Part shown: piece by piece, positions 17,415 through 26,759 of the stretch
Layout of the letters: each line of letters starts with the position of its first letter
How positions within the stretch are numbered: position 1 is the stretch's first letter
NCBI GenBank assembly: GCA_963782475.1
Contig: CAWAJW010000012.1
Location: 1,240,001 to 1,304,000, forward strand
DNA: 64,000 nt
Direction: 5' to 3'
Source of the DNA: CAVQBP01 sp963782475
GTDB lineage: Bacteria > Bacteroidota > Ignavibacteria > Ignavibacteriales > Ignavibacteriaceae
Program-made: the position numbers and the translations under genes
Notes under the pieces: generated by a model
What the model was told of the DNA's origin: nothing
Seen by the model: the letters and a program-made list of their open reading frames with translations, nothing else
Database searches by the model: none

Positions 17415-18023
17415 ATGCGTAAGCAAAAAATGAAACCTGTAAAAAGAAAAAATATTATTGATGAAATTTGCGATAAAAAAAGAAATATAAATACCGATGT
17501 TCTTAGAAAGATTATATTGCTTGCAATTGAAATCGGTCGTGAAGGACGTGAGGGAAGAAAAATAGGTACTATGTTTGTCGTTTCCGACTCAGATGAGACT
17601 TTAAGAAGATCAAAGCCTTTAATACTCGATCCTTTATGGTACCACCCGGAAAAATTAAAAAGCATTGATAACGTTGATATGTGGGAGACAATAAAAGAAT
17701 TAGCCCAGCTCGACGGTGCTTTTATCGTTACCGACAAGGGTATAATTATTTCAGCCTGCCGGTATATTTATACATCCTCATCAAATATCGAATTACCTCT
17801 CGGTTTGGGAAGCAGGCACATTGCAGCTGCCTCAATTACAAAAGAAACCAATGCAGTGGCTGTGGTTGTTTCTGAAAGTTCAATAATTCGTATTTTTGAC
17901 AATGGAAAAATAATTTCTGAAATTATTCCTGAACTATGGCTGGTAAAAAAAGAATTCATTCAGCTTAATAGACCATTTACTTCTGAGAAGCTTGAGCAAA
18001 GGGCGAATATCCGTAAAAAATAA
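17415..18023 (+). CDS. Soluble DisA_N/DAC-domain protein (probable diadenylate cyclase)
   Basis: 202 residues with one DAC domain and no membrane helices or DNA-binding domain, unlike CdaA or DisA. The domain makes c-di-AMP from two ATP. The DGA motif is present (LDGAFIV, D100-A102). The second motif, RHR in DisA, is here RHI (GLGSRHIAAASIT, R134-I136), a variant that I recall from stand-alone DAC proteins; activity is likely but not proven by motif. The N-terminal about 60 residues are helical. It lies between a DUF1206 membrane protein and a methyltransferase whose ATG overlaps its stop codon, suggesting an operon. Confidence 0.8.
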   Translation: MRKQKMKPVKRKNIIDEICDKKRNINTDVLRKIILLAIEIGREGREGRKIGTMFVVSDSDETLRRSKPLILDPLWYHPEKLKSIDNVDMWETIKELAQLDGAFIVTDKGIIISACRYIYTSSSNIELPLGLGSRHIAAASITKETNAVAVVVSESSIIRIFDNGKIISEIIPELWLVKKEFIQLNRPFTSEKLEQRANIRKK

Positions 18024-18790
18024 TGAAAAATTTTACATATCTAATTAAGTTATACCTGCCCTTTTCAATAAGACGAAAATTAGGAAAGCTAAAAAGACGT
18101 TCACTTGGTTTTTTTCTTTCCGGTAATAACGTTGAATGTCCCATTTGCAGAAAAACATTTAAAAAATTTTTACCGGCCGGTGTGGAAAAAAGAGACAATG
18201 CCGTCTGTCCCGCCTGTGATTCATTTGAAAGACACAGGCTTCTCTGGCTCTACATTCGGAACAAAATCAATTCTGGCGGTAAAAAAATAAGCATCCTTCA
18301 TTTTGCACCTGAGAATTCTTTAAAGGAAAAATTTTTAAGATTGGATAACATCAATTACATTACTACAGATCTTCAGGAAGCCGACGTTAATTTAAATTCT
18401 GATATCCAGTATCTTCCTTTTAAAGATAATATTTTTGATATTATTATCTGCTCTCATGTCTTGGAGCATATTCCAGATGATAAAAAAGGGATGCGGGAAA
18501 TTTTCCGTGTTCTTGAAAAGAAAGGCTGGGCAATTTTGCAGGTACCTGTAAATGAGGATCTTAATACAACTTATGAAGACCCATCAATAAAAACACCTTT
18601 GGAAAGATTAAAACATTTCGGACAGGAAGATCATGTAAGAATTTACGGCATGGATTATTATGACAGGCTCACTGCAATAGGTTTTAATGTAAAACAGGTT
18701 AAATTTGCTAAAACTTTACCACAGGAAATGATAAAGAGATATGGATTAATGGAAAATGAGATTCTATGCGTGGTTACTAAAAAGGAATAA
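18023..18790 (+). CDS. Class I SAM methyltransferase with N-terminal zinc-ribbon-like segment
   Basis: 255 residues. Two CPxC pairs (CPICRKTF and CPACDSFERHR, about residues 39-69) form a likely zinc ribbon ahead of a Methyltransf_11 domain (ILHFAPENSLKEKF, then YLPFKDNIFDIIICSHVLEH). This arrangement is common in methyltransferases found near polysaccharide genes. The C-terminal part is complete (FGQEDHVRIYG, then the final strand). The ATG overlaps the stop of the DAC gene by one base (TAATG), so translation is probably coupled. Substrate unknown. Confidence 0.8.
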   Translation: MKNFTYLIKLYLPFSIRRKLGKLKRRSLGFFLSGNNVECPICRKTFKKFLPAGVEKRDNAVCPACDSFERHRLLWLYIRNKINSGGKKISILHFAPENSLKEKFLRLDNINYITTDLQEADVNLNSDIQYLPFKDNIFDIIICSHVLEHIPDDKKGMREIFRVLEKKGWAILQVPVNEDLNTTYEDPSIKTPLERLKHFGQEDHVRIYGMDYYDRLTAIGFNVKQVKFAKTLPQEMIKRYGLMENEILCVVTKKE

Positions 18791-18935
18791 AAAATATTTA
18801 TATGGTAATTGGGAACACATTTGCTTTATTGATGTGTTGCTATATTGATACACAATATTGTAAATATCTAAAGCTCATTTATTCATTGAAATGAAAATTG
18901 CCAAAAGTGATTTAATTTTTTAAAAGGAGAATGGA

Positions 18936-19751
18936 ATGAGTAATCCACAAGATGAAAAGATTTTATCGGCATATGAAAAAGCGGCAGAGGAGGGGATTGA
19001 TCCGAGATGCATTCCTCAAAAATTAACCGGTCCTGTTCCTGAACACGAAGAAATCAAATATCCGGTATATCCTGAATCCGATCAGGAATCATGGAGGTTT
19101 CTATTTGACAGGCAGATGAAATTTCTTCCCGGAAGAGCATGTGATGAATACCTGGAAGGATCAAAAAGATTAAACTTTACCCCTGATAAAATTCCTGCAT
19201 TAAAAGATTTAAGCCATGTTTTCTATAAAACTACCGGATGGAAAATAGCGAGAGTTCCGGGTCTGATTCACGAACAAGATTTTTTTGCAATGTTGAAAAG
19301 AAAAGTATTTCCTTCAACTGATTACATAAGGGGAAAAGATGAATTGGATTACACTCCTGCACCGGATCTTTTCCATGATATGTTCGGTCATATGCCGCTG
19401 CTGACCGACCAGAATTTCGCCTCTTTTTATCAAATGTTCGGGGAAGCGGCATTTAAAGCAGAAGGAGAAGATCGGAAAAAGCTTGAAACTTTTCATTGGT
19501 TCACTGTTGAATTCGGATTAATTAGAAAGCCTGAAGGGATGCGTATTTATGGTGCAGGTATAATTTCTTCTCTTGGCGAAATTCAGCATTCTCTTTCAGA
19601 CGATGTAAAAGTTATTGATTTTGATCCTGAAAAAATTGTTATCCAGCAGTATGATGTCTGGCATCTTCAGCCGGTTCTTTTTGCGATCGATTCTTTTGAA
19701 CAATTGGAAGACGGTTTTAAAGAATGGATGAAACAGCACCGCCTGTTGTAA
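18936..19751 (+). CDS. phhA: Phenylalanine 4-hydroxylase (monomeric bacterial type)
   Basis: Non-haem iron enzyme that hydroxylates phenylalanine to tyrosine using O2 and a tetrahydropterin. Iron ligands are visible as H147 and H152 (DLFHDMFGHMPLL) and E192 (WFTVEFGLI). At 271 residues it has the catalytic domain without the regulatory or tetramerisation domains of the animal enzyme. AAAGGAG precedes the ATG. It is monocistronic. The pterin cofactor could come from the PTPS-folE-SDR cluster 8 kb downstream. It also marks an aerobic or microaerobic capacity, since the reaction needs oxygen. Confidence 0.95.
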   Translation: MSNPQDEKILSAYEKAAEEGIDPRCIPQKLTGPVPEHEEIKYPVYPESDQESWRFLFDRQMKFLPGRACDEYLEGSKRLNFTPDKIPALKDLSHVFYKTTGWKIARVPGLIHEQDFFAMLKRKVFPSTDYIRGKDELDYTPAPDLFHDMFGHMPLLTDQNFASFYQMFGEAAFKAEGEDRKKLETFHWFTVEFGLIRKPEGMRIYGAGIISSLGEIQHSLSDDVKVIDFDPEKIVIQQYDVWHLQPVLFAIDSFEQLEDGFKEWMKQHRLL

Positions 19752-19782
19752 TCTTCGGACCTCTGATTTCTAGTATCCCGGT

Positions 19783-21172
19783 TTAATTGCTGTTCTTTTT
19801 TAATTGATTAACCCTATTTACCCCGTTCAAAGCAGCAACGCGGTACGCCTCAGCCATAGTGGGATAATTAAAAGTCGTATTTATAAAATACATAAGAGTA
19901 TTTCCGTCACCTTTCTGCGACATAATTGCCTGACCTATGTGAATAATTTCTGCTGCGTCGTGCCCGAAACAATGCACTCCGAGAATCTGCAGCGTCTCCC
20001 TGTGAAAAAGAATTTTCAGCATGCCGGTTGTTCGGCCTGTTATTTGTGCCCGCGCCAGATGCCTGAAAAAAGAATGACCGACTTCATATGGAATTTTTTC
20101 TTTGGTTAATTGTTCTTCGGTATAACCTACGGAACTTATTTCCGGGATAGTATAGATCCCGGTCGGCATAAATTCCACCAGCTGATGGTCAACCTTGCCG
20201 AATACAATATGAGTAGCTGCAAACCTTCCCTGATCGTAAGAAGCGCTTGCAAGATTTGGAAATCCGATTATATCTCCTACAGCATAAATATTTGAAACAG
20301 AAGTTTGCTCATTTTCATTAACATTTATCGATCCCTTTGTATCGGTTGTAATCCCAAGTTTTTCCAGTCCCATATTATCCGAATTCCCTGTTCTACCCTG
20401 CGCCCATAAAAGATAATCGGTGCGTATCTCCTTATTTGATTTTAAATAAACGGTAACTCCTTTATCATCGGGTACTACTTTTTCATATTCTTCGTTATGT
20501 CTAAGGACTACGCCATTTTCTCTGAGAAAGAATCCCAAGGCATCAATAATTTCATCATCGAGAAAAGCAAGAAGTTTATCCCTGGTGTTTATTAAGTTTA
20601 TTTTTATCCTCAATGCTCTGAATATTGATGTATATTCGCAGCCTATAACACCAGCACCATAAATAGTTAATGAACGCGGATTATCTTTTAAATTTAAAAT
20701 CGTATCGCTATCCAAAATTCTGGGATGAGTAAAATCAACATCTGGAGGGTGATAGGGACGGGAACCTGTTGCAATTACAAAATAATCTGCAGTATAAGTT
20801 TTTTCAACTCCGTTCGATTGTCTCACTAATATTGTATGTGCATCTAAAAATGCGGCCCTGCCATCTATTATATCAACTAAATTTCTTTCATAAAAGCTTT
20901 TCCTGAGATTAAACTGTTCCTGAATTACTATCTCGGCTTTTTTTAATAATGATTGAAAACTCGCTTCGGCTAGGCTGTTTGTCTCATATGAAATTTGGCT
21001 GGCGTGCCGCAATGCTTTGCTCGGAATTGTATTTGTGTGGGTGGAGCTTCCGCCGATCATTGAAAAGTAATCGCATATTGCAACATGCAACCCTTCCTTT
21101 AGCGCATTTCATTGCGGCACCTTCTCCGCCTGGGCCGCTTCCAATGACTATTACATCATATTGTTTTTTCAC
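19783..21172 (-). CDS. sthA: Soluble pyridine nucleotide transhydrogenase, frameshifted near the N-terminus
   Basis: FAD protein that exchanges hydride between NADPH and NAD+. The N-terminal dinucleotide motif DVIVIGSGPGGEGAA begins at the ATG at 21172, but this frame is lost after 25 codons; the remaining 435 residues continue from 21096 in the next frame (EGLHVAICDYFSMIGGSSTH). Dropping one G at about 21097 gives 462 residues, the normal length. The segment STHTNTIPSKALRHA lacks the redox cysteines of lipoamide dehydrogenases, as in SthA. The NAD-binding motif (IYGAGVIGCEY) and the dimer domain are intact. It is convergent with phhA. Confidence 0.87.
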
Positions 21173-21532
21173 ACTTGGTTCCTTTTAGATTTTTATAACT
21201 TTAAATTAAATAAATTTTGAATAATTATTTTTTAAAGCTACATAAAAAGATGTAAAGAATTTGTACGGCAGTCTTCATTGAGTGCTCTAATATGATCATC
21301 TGATTTTCTGAGCTTTTTCTTAGAATTGAAAAGGAATAATGAATATGAAAAATGGATATGGTTGGGGGAAAATAATTCCTGGAATTAGAGATATGTTCAT
21401 TTTAAATTTTTATCTTACAACCTTCGGATATAGCTTTGCTGCAATAGTTGCTATAATTAACATTTCTATATATTGACTTGCCCTGTGCAGTTATTTAAGT
21501 GACAGGATTCTAGAAAATTTTCTTAAAGAAAA
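21173..21532. other. Gap with one possible small membrane ORF
   Basis: About 360 bases between sthA and the tolC-like gene. The only candidate is a 45-codon plus-strand ORF at 21339-21476 with AAGGAA upstream; nothing else is recognisable. Confidence 0.3.
21339..21476 (+). CDS. Possible 45-residue membrane protein
   Basis: A short frame (start MNMKNGYGWGKIIPGIRDM) followed by one hydrophobic segment of about 22 residues. AAGGAA lies 3 bases before the first ATG and 9 before the second. No family is recognised and coding status is uncertain; the good ribosome binding site and the amphipathic-then-hydrophobic plan are the only support. Confidence 0.25.
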   Translation: MNMKNGYGWGKIIPGIRDMFILNFYLTTFGYSFAAIVAIINISIY

Positions 21533-22072
21533 TTAATAATTGTTTAAGTTCCCGATTGCATTAAGTAAAGCAAACTGTTTTGTATAGTAAGTATATTGCG
21601 CTTGTATATTATTGTTTAAAGCCTGGAGATAATTGTTGTAAGTCTGCTGTAAATCTATATAGGTTGCCGCACCGACATTATAGCTTTCTTTTTTAATTTC
21701 CCAGCTTTCTTTAGCAGAGATTAAAGCTTTTTTTGATACATCGCGCTGCAGCCTTGAAGTCTGCAGATCGAGCAGAGCATTTTTAACATCGGATTTAACC
21801 TGCCGCTCAATTTGTTTTAAGTCTTCATTACTATTCTGCAGCGATACATCTGCAGCTTCAATGGAATATTCGGTATTCCAATTGGAAAAGATGGGAATGT
21901 TTAATGATAAACCGACGGTATATGTCTTCCTGTTAAACATTGAACTTAAATCCGTAGCACCCGATGAAATCCTATATGTGCCGCTTAAAGTTGGGAAGAA
22001 CCCGGAACGGGCAATAGTTAACTGGTTTTCACTTCCCTGCACTGAATATCGCTGACTTAAATAATCATTCAC
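21533..22072 (-). CDS. TolC-family outer-membrane efflux protein, C-terminal part (out of frame)
   Basis: Second half of an outer-membrane factor: DYLSQRYSVQGSENQLTIARSG, then GLSLNIPIFSNW and a long helical hairpin ending FALLNAIGNLNNY. It continues directly from the upstream piece (ALTHRE) when one T at about 22067 is dropped. Stop codon 21533. With both junctions repaired the gene runs 22869-21533 and encodes 444 residues, typical of TolC homologues. It is the last gene of the efflux operon. Confidence 0.82.
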   Translation of the reverse strand: MNDYLSQRYSVQGSENQLTIARSGFFPTLSGTYRISSGATDLSSMFNRKTYTVGLSLNIPIFSNWNTEYSIEAADVSLQNSNEDLKQIERQVKSDVKNALLDLQTSRLQRDVSKKALISAKESWEIKKESYNVGAATYIDLQQTYNNYLQALNNNIQAQYTYYTKQFALLNAIGNLNNY

Positions 22073-22869
22073 GATGAGTTAATGCAAACTGCATTAATTC
22101 ATCATAATTTTCACTGGTTAAGCTCGAGTCATATTCACTTTTTGAGGGGAGACTAAATGAGTAATCTTTATTTATATCAAGTGAAAGGTAATTGAGAAGA
22201 GTGATTTTTGCTTTTTCAAAATTATTCTTAGCCTGCAGATATGCCAGCTCCGAATTTGCGGATTGAGCCTCCTGGGAGTAAACATCTGCAAGAGTTACCA
22301 TCTTCAGCTGCTGCTTCTCTTTAATTTCTTTTAATAGCTCCTGGTTATATTTTAAATCTTCATCCTGGTACTTTAATAATGAATCATAGCTTATTATAGC
22401 AAAATAATAATTCGCAGTCTGCAGGATTATATCCTGTTTTTCCTTTTCAATAGCCAGTTTAGCGGATTCAAAATTATTTTTTGCCTGGTTTATATTTGCA
22501 ATATTTGAAAATCCATCGAACAAAGTAACATTCCCGCCTGCAGATAAAGAGTAATTTCTTGAGTCTGTTTCGGAAGCGGGAAGGGCAGTTGCTCTTCCAA
22601 AATAATCTATCTGTGTTTCACCCCCTTTATCGGTGATTCTCTGCCAATTCCATGATCCATTTAAATTTAAATTGGGAAGTAAGTTGCCATAGGCGTTTTT
22701 TATAGCGCTTGAATTTGTTTCAAGATTATTTTGTGATTTGATTAAACTTGTATTTTGGTGAAGAGCTATATTTATAGCATCGTTTAGGGACAGCTCTTTC
22801 TGGGCATAAATATTCGGGAAAAAAAGTAATGTAAAAAGCAACGAATAAACATTTATAGTATCTTATCAT
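22065..22869 (-). CDS. TolC-family outer-membrane efflux protein, N-terminal part (frameshifted)
   Basis: First half of the outer-membrane factor: ELSLNDAINIALHQNTSLIKSQ repeat unit, beta segment and first long hairpin, ending DELMQFALTHRE before a stop at 22065. A second frame problem sits in the leader: the only good ATG (22869) gives MIRYYKCLFVAF and joins the mature frame (TLLFFPNIYAQ) only if one T is removed from the T5 run at about 22833-22837; doing so yields a clean signal peptide. Forms the exit duct for the adjacent MacAB-like pump. Confidence 0.82.
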
Positions 22870-22902
22870 TTTCTTAACTCGTTATTTTTTTATTTTAAAT
22901 AG

Positions 22903-23355
22903 TTACAAGTACATAAATGAGCTATCATTATACAGATGATTTAAATATTTTTGTATTTCAAAATTCTTTTCTGCGGCGGAATTATCTTCAAGAAAATTCT
23001 CCAGCTCAATAAAAAGCAATTGTATTGATAAATTATTTTTTAATGCCGTTGATGTTAACCATTTAATTTGATCAAGGTTCAAAACAGAATTAACTAAGGC
23101 TACTTTTATCCCGTCTTTTATAAATATTTCTGCAAAATTATTATTAGAGAATAAAGGCGGTTCCTCGGTTATGTATTTATTTTTAAAAATATCTTTGATT
23201 GCACTATTAACAAAATCATGGTTAAACCCTAATATATTTCCTAACTTTTTTATTATATCACTTTCGTTTTGAGATACATCTTTATCTTTTCCAATAAGAA
23301 CTAAAAGACCCCTGAAATAATTACTTTTATCGATGGGATTTATAAACATAGCCAT
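22903..23355 (-). CDS. Uncharacterised helical protein in the efflux operon
   Basis: 150 residues, cytoplasmic (no signal peptide or membrane helix), rich in helices with a DKDVSQNESDIIKKLGNILG segment that loosely recalls TerB-like domains, a resemblance too weak for assignment. The second ATG (23349) is better placed relative to GGAG than the first. It sits between the permease and tolC genes (gaps of about 100 and 33 bases), so it is probably cotranscribed with them; why an efflux operon would contain it is unknown. Confidence 0.65.
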   Translation of the reverse strand: MAMFINPIDKSNYFRGLLVLIGKDKDVSQNESDIIKKLGNILGFNHDFVNSAIKDIFKNKYITEEPPLFSNNNFAEIFIKDGIKVALVNSVLNLDQIKWLTSTALKNNLSIQLLFIELENFLEDNSAAEKNFEIQKYLNHLYNDSSFMYL

Positions 23356-23457
23356 GCTCCGTTTTTAAGTGAATTAATACGGTTAACCGATATTCAAATA
23401 AAAAGTAGAGCAATCTAGTTCATATATCTTCCCCTGACAGATAAAAATTCCAGTTTC

Positions 23458-24675
23458 TTATTCATATCTAAGTGCATCAATAGGATTTAAATTTGCAGCT
23501 TTGCGTGCAGGGTAAAAGCCGAAGAATATCCCAATTATACCTGCAAAGCTTACTGCAATGAAAATGATTTCAGGTTTTATAATTGCAAATTGACCCGTGT
23601 AATTATTTAAGATATATGTAATTCCAAATGATAATAAAATACCAATTAAACCGCCTGCCAAACTCAAAACAATGGCTTCGGTTAAAAATTGTATACGAAT
23701 ATCCGATGTTCTTGCACCGACAGACAGTCTGATCCCGATCTCCCTGGTTCTTTCTGTAACTGAAACAAGCATAATGTTCATAATTCCAATTCCGCCTACT
23801 ATTAAAGAAACACCGGCAACCGAAGCAAGCAGAACAGTTAAAACTTTTGATGTTGATGTTGCTGCTTCTGTAATGTCTGCTTGATTTCTGACAGTAAAAT
23901 CATCATCTTCCCCGGGCCGGAGGTGATGGGCTTCTCTCATAATCCTGGTCAATTCATCCTGGGCTTGATTAATCTGTCCCAGTGATACGGCGCTTGCCTG
24001 TATAAAACTTATATATCTGCCGCCGGACAGTCTATCGAGAACTGTCGTTGCCGGAGCAAAAATTATATCATCATTATCATTCCCAAACCCGCCCTGACCT
24101 TTTGCTGACAAAACACCTATAACTCTAAATGGAACATTTCTTATTCTGATTAATCGTCCTATCGGATCTTCATTGGGAAATAGCTGTTTAACTACCGTTT
24201 GTCCTAGAACTGCTACTTTTGCTCTTGACAGCATATCCTTATCCGTAAAAAACTCTCCTGATACTAAGGGCCACTCTCTAATTTCCAAATAATTAGGAGC
24301 AACACCTTGAATCTGTGTACTCCAGTTTCCGGTACCGCCGATAACTTGTCCGCCGCTTCTAACAATAGGCGAAACTGCTTTAATTAAAGTAGCTTCTTCT
24401 CTGATTTTGTCGACGTCTTCCATGGTAAATCTATTAAAACTTCCAGCTCCCATTCTAGCACCTCTTTGATTGGTAGAGCCGGGAAATACAATTAACAGAT
24501 TTGAACCAAGAGCATTAATTTGCTGTTCAACCTGCATTTGGGCTCCGTCTCCGACAGCAACCATTACAACAACAGCAGCTACGCCAATTATAATTCCCAA
24601 TGCAGTTAATAGACTTCTCATCCTGGATTTGAGAATGCTTTTGCCCGCAACCTTTAAAATATTTTTAATTTGCAT
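23458..24675 (-). CDS. MacB-type ABC transporter permease
   Basis: 405 residues: an N-terminal membrane helix (MRSLLTALGIIIGVAAVVVM), a large periplasmic MacB_PCD domain (about 45-270), then three membrane helices of the FtsX domain, with the signature GGIGIMNIMLVSVTERTREI and a C-terminal FYPARKAANLNPIDALRYE. The nucleotide-binding domain is a separate protein encoded immediately upstream, unlike E. coli MacB where they are fused. GAGGT precedes the ATG. Probably drives export of a compound or peptide by mechanotransmission through the adaptor and TolC. Confidence 0.92.
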   Translation of the reverse strand: MQIKNILKVAGKSILKSRMRSLLTALGIIIGVAAVVVMVAVGDGAQMQVEQQINALGSNLLIVFPGSTNQRGARMGAGSFNRFTMEDVDKIREEATLIKAVSPIVRSGGQVIGGTGNWSTQIQGVAPNYLEIREWPLVSGEFFTDKDMLSRAKVAVLGQTVVKQLFPNEDPIGRLIRIRNVPFRVIGVLSAKGQGGFGNDNDDIIFAPATTVLDRLSGGRYISFIQASAVSLGQINQAQDELTRIMREAHHLRPGEDDDFTVRNQADITEAATSTSKVLTVLLASVAGVSLIVGGIGIMNIMLVSVTERTREIGIRLSVGARTSDIRIQFLTEAIVLSLAGGLIGILLSFGITYILNNYTGQFAIIKPEIIFIAVSFAGIIGIFFGFYPARKAANLNPIDALRYE

Positions 24676-24692
24676 TACTACCTCAAAACTTT

Positions 24693-25436
24693 TTAAATAA
24701 CTTCTTCTTTTATTTTTTCTAATTCTTCCGATGCAATTAATCTATCTTGAATTTTAACATCTCTAATAATATGCCCATCCTTTAATTCAACAATTCTTTT
24801 AGCGAAATGTGCAAAATCTCTTTCATGTGTAACTAAGATAATTGTAATCCCCTCGTCATTTAATTTTTGAAAAAGATTAAAGACTTCGACAGACATAGTG
24901 CTATCAAGGTTCCCGGTAGGTTCATCGGCTAAAATTAAAGAAGGATCATTAACAAGTGCTCTCGCAATAGCAACTCTCTGCTGCTGCCCGCCTGACAGCT
25001 GGTTGGGAACATGGGTTAATCTGTCGCCTAAACCTACCCGTTCTAAAACTTCTATTGCTTTTTTATTAGGCTCTTTTATTCGATGCTGCCTATCATACAT
25101 TAATGGAAGTTCAACATTTTCCAGTGCCGTAGTTCTTGAGAGCAGATTAAAACCTTGAAATACAAAGCCGATTTTTTGATTTCTAATTTCGGCATACTCA
25201 TTTCTTGTTAATTTATTAGTGTTAATACCGTCTAAAAAATAGTCGCCAGAAGTTGGAGTATCGAGACAGCCAATTAAATTCATTAAAGTAGATTTCCCTG
25301 AACCTGAAGCTCCCATAATGGCTACGAATTCTCCTTCTTCAATATTTAAATCGACATCTTTCAAAGCATGAACTTCAATATCACCAACAAAATAAGTTTT
25401 TGTTAATTGTACTGTTTTTATTATGTTTTTAGCCAA
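24693..25436 (-). CDS. MacB/LolD-type ABC transporter ATP-binding protein
   Basis: 247-residue ATPase with Walker A GASGSGKST, Q-loop FVFQGFNLL, signature LSGGQQQRVAIARAL, Walker B LILADEPTGNLD and H-loop VTHE, all intact. Start is TTG at 25436 with GGAG 7 bases upstream. It lies 17 bases before the permease gene and 15 after the adaptor gene, so the three form one operon and one machine on the cytoplasmic side. Confidence 0.95.
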   Translation of the reverse strand: MAKNIIKTVQLTKTYFVGDIEVHALKDVDLNIEEGEFVAIMGASGSGKSTLMNLIGCLDTPTSGDYFLDGINTNKLTRNEYAEIRNQKIGFVFQGFNLLSRTTALENVELPLMYDRQHRIKEPNKKAIEVLERVGLGDRLTHVPNQLSGGQQQRVAIARALVNDPSLILADEPTGNLDSTMSVEVFNLFQKLNDEGITIILVTHERDFAHFAKRIVELKDGHIIRDVKIQDRLIASEELEKIKEEVI

Positions 25437-25451
25437 ATTAAATCTCCAAAA

Positions 25452-26732
25452 TTAAAATCTACCGAAACCACGCGGAAAATTATTCCGGGTTTGGTTATTC
25501 GTATTCCCGCTGTCCGAACTGTTTTGTACTCCCGTAATTACCTTCATACCATCTTTCAGACTTCTGCTCCGGACTATCTCGGTGCTTTTACCGTCTGTTA
25601 ATCCTAAAACTGCCATACCCATTTTTAATTTACCATTGTTGTCCAGAAACCAAACTGTTCCAAAATTCCTTTTAAAGTTAATAGGTCCTTGTCCCATTCC
25701 CATTCCGTTATTTGGTCTAAAATTACCCATTCGTTGTCTAAATTTATTTCTTATACTGTCCGGTACATTGCTCCTGGAGCTGCTGTCTGAATTTTCTTTT
25801 CTATATTCTGCAAGCATATCATCAGGAGGTTGAAACCTTAAAGCTGCATTTGGAATAAGTAATACATTATTTTTTTGTTCAACATAGAAGTCTATTGTTG
25901 CAGTCATTCCCGGCAGCAGTAGCTTGCTTTTGTTTTCAGCATTAATTACTACGGTATAATTCACAACGTTAGAAACTACCTGCGAGTTTAATCTGATTTG
26001 CACAACTTTTCCAGTGAATTCTTTACTCGGATAAGCTTCTACAGAGAATTTAGCTTCTTGTCCAACTTTGATCTGTCCTATATCACTTTCATCAACAGAA
26101 GCTAAAATTTGCATATTGGAAAGGTTCTCAGCAATTTCGAATAAAGTGGGTGAAGAAAAGCTGGATGCAACAGTTTGTCCCTCTTCGACATTTTTATTAA
26201 TAACTTTTCCATTTATAGGTGAATAGATATATGCATATTTTAAATTAGTGAGTGCTCTCTGTAATGAATTTTGAGCGGAATGATAATCAGCAAGCGAAGA
26301 TTCAAGATTTGTCTTGGAGCTGATATAATCTAATTCGGATAAAAATCCTTTATTATACAGTTCTTGATTTCTGTTATATTGGGCTAAAGCCTGCTCGTAA
26401 AGTGATTTTGCTTTTTCCATATTTGATTTTGCATCTCTAATTGCCAATGCGAGATTAGTAGTATCAAGTATGGCAAGCAGCTCTCCTTTTTTAACATCCG
26501 AATTAAAATCAACAAATATTTTGTCTATTACTCCCGAAACCTGGGTACCGACATCAACTGTTTTTACTGCATCCAATGTACCGGTACTTGTGATAGTATT
26601 GCTGATATCACCTTTTTTCAATTCTGCAAAAGTAAATGTCGTTTTTGCCGCATCATCTTTAATAAAGAGAAAATAGGCCAATATAAGCAAACATGCTGCA
26701 ATTATACTGTAAATTATTACTTTCTTTTTCAT
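25452..26732 (-). CDS. MacA-like periplasmic adaptor (membrane fusion protein)
   Basis: 426 residues: one N-terminal membrane anchor (VIIYSIIAACLLILAYFLFI), a biotinyl-lipoyl half (GTLDAVKTVDVGTQVSGVID), a coiled hairpin (about 95-165), the second lipoyl half (AYIYSPINGKVI), beta-barrel and membrane-proximal domains. The C-terminal about 100 residues are Gly/Asn/Arg-rich with low-complexity runs. It bridges the inner-membrane ABC pump and the TolC protein. AGGGA precedes the ATG. It is the second gene of the operon. Confidence 0.92.
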   Translation of the reverse strand: MKKKVIIYSIIAACLLILAYFLFIKDDAAKTTFTFAELKKGDISNTITSTGTLDAVKTVDVGTQVSGVIDKIFVDFNSDVKKGELLAILDTTNLALAIRDAKSNMEKAKSLYEQALAQYNRNQELYNKGFLSELDYISSKTNLESSLADYHSAQNSLQRALTNLKYAYIYSPINGKVINKNVEEGQTVASSFSSPTLFEIAENLSNMQILASVDESDIGQIKVGQEAKFSVEAYPSKEFTGKVVQIRLNSQVVSNVVNYTVVINAENKSKLLLPGMTATIDFYVEQKNNVLLIPNAALRFQPPDDMLAEYRKENSDSSSRSNVPDSIRNKFRQRMGNFRPNNGMGMGQGPINFKRNFGTVWFLDNNGKLKMGMAVLGLTDGKSTEIVRSRSLKDGMKVITGVQNSSDSGNTNNQTRNNFPRGFGRF

Positions 26733-26759
26733 TTTTTCCCTGTTTACAATAAAGTTATT

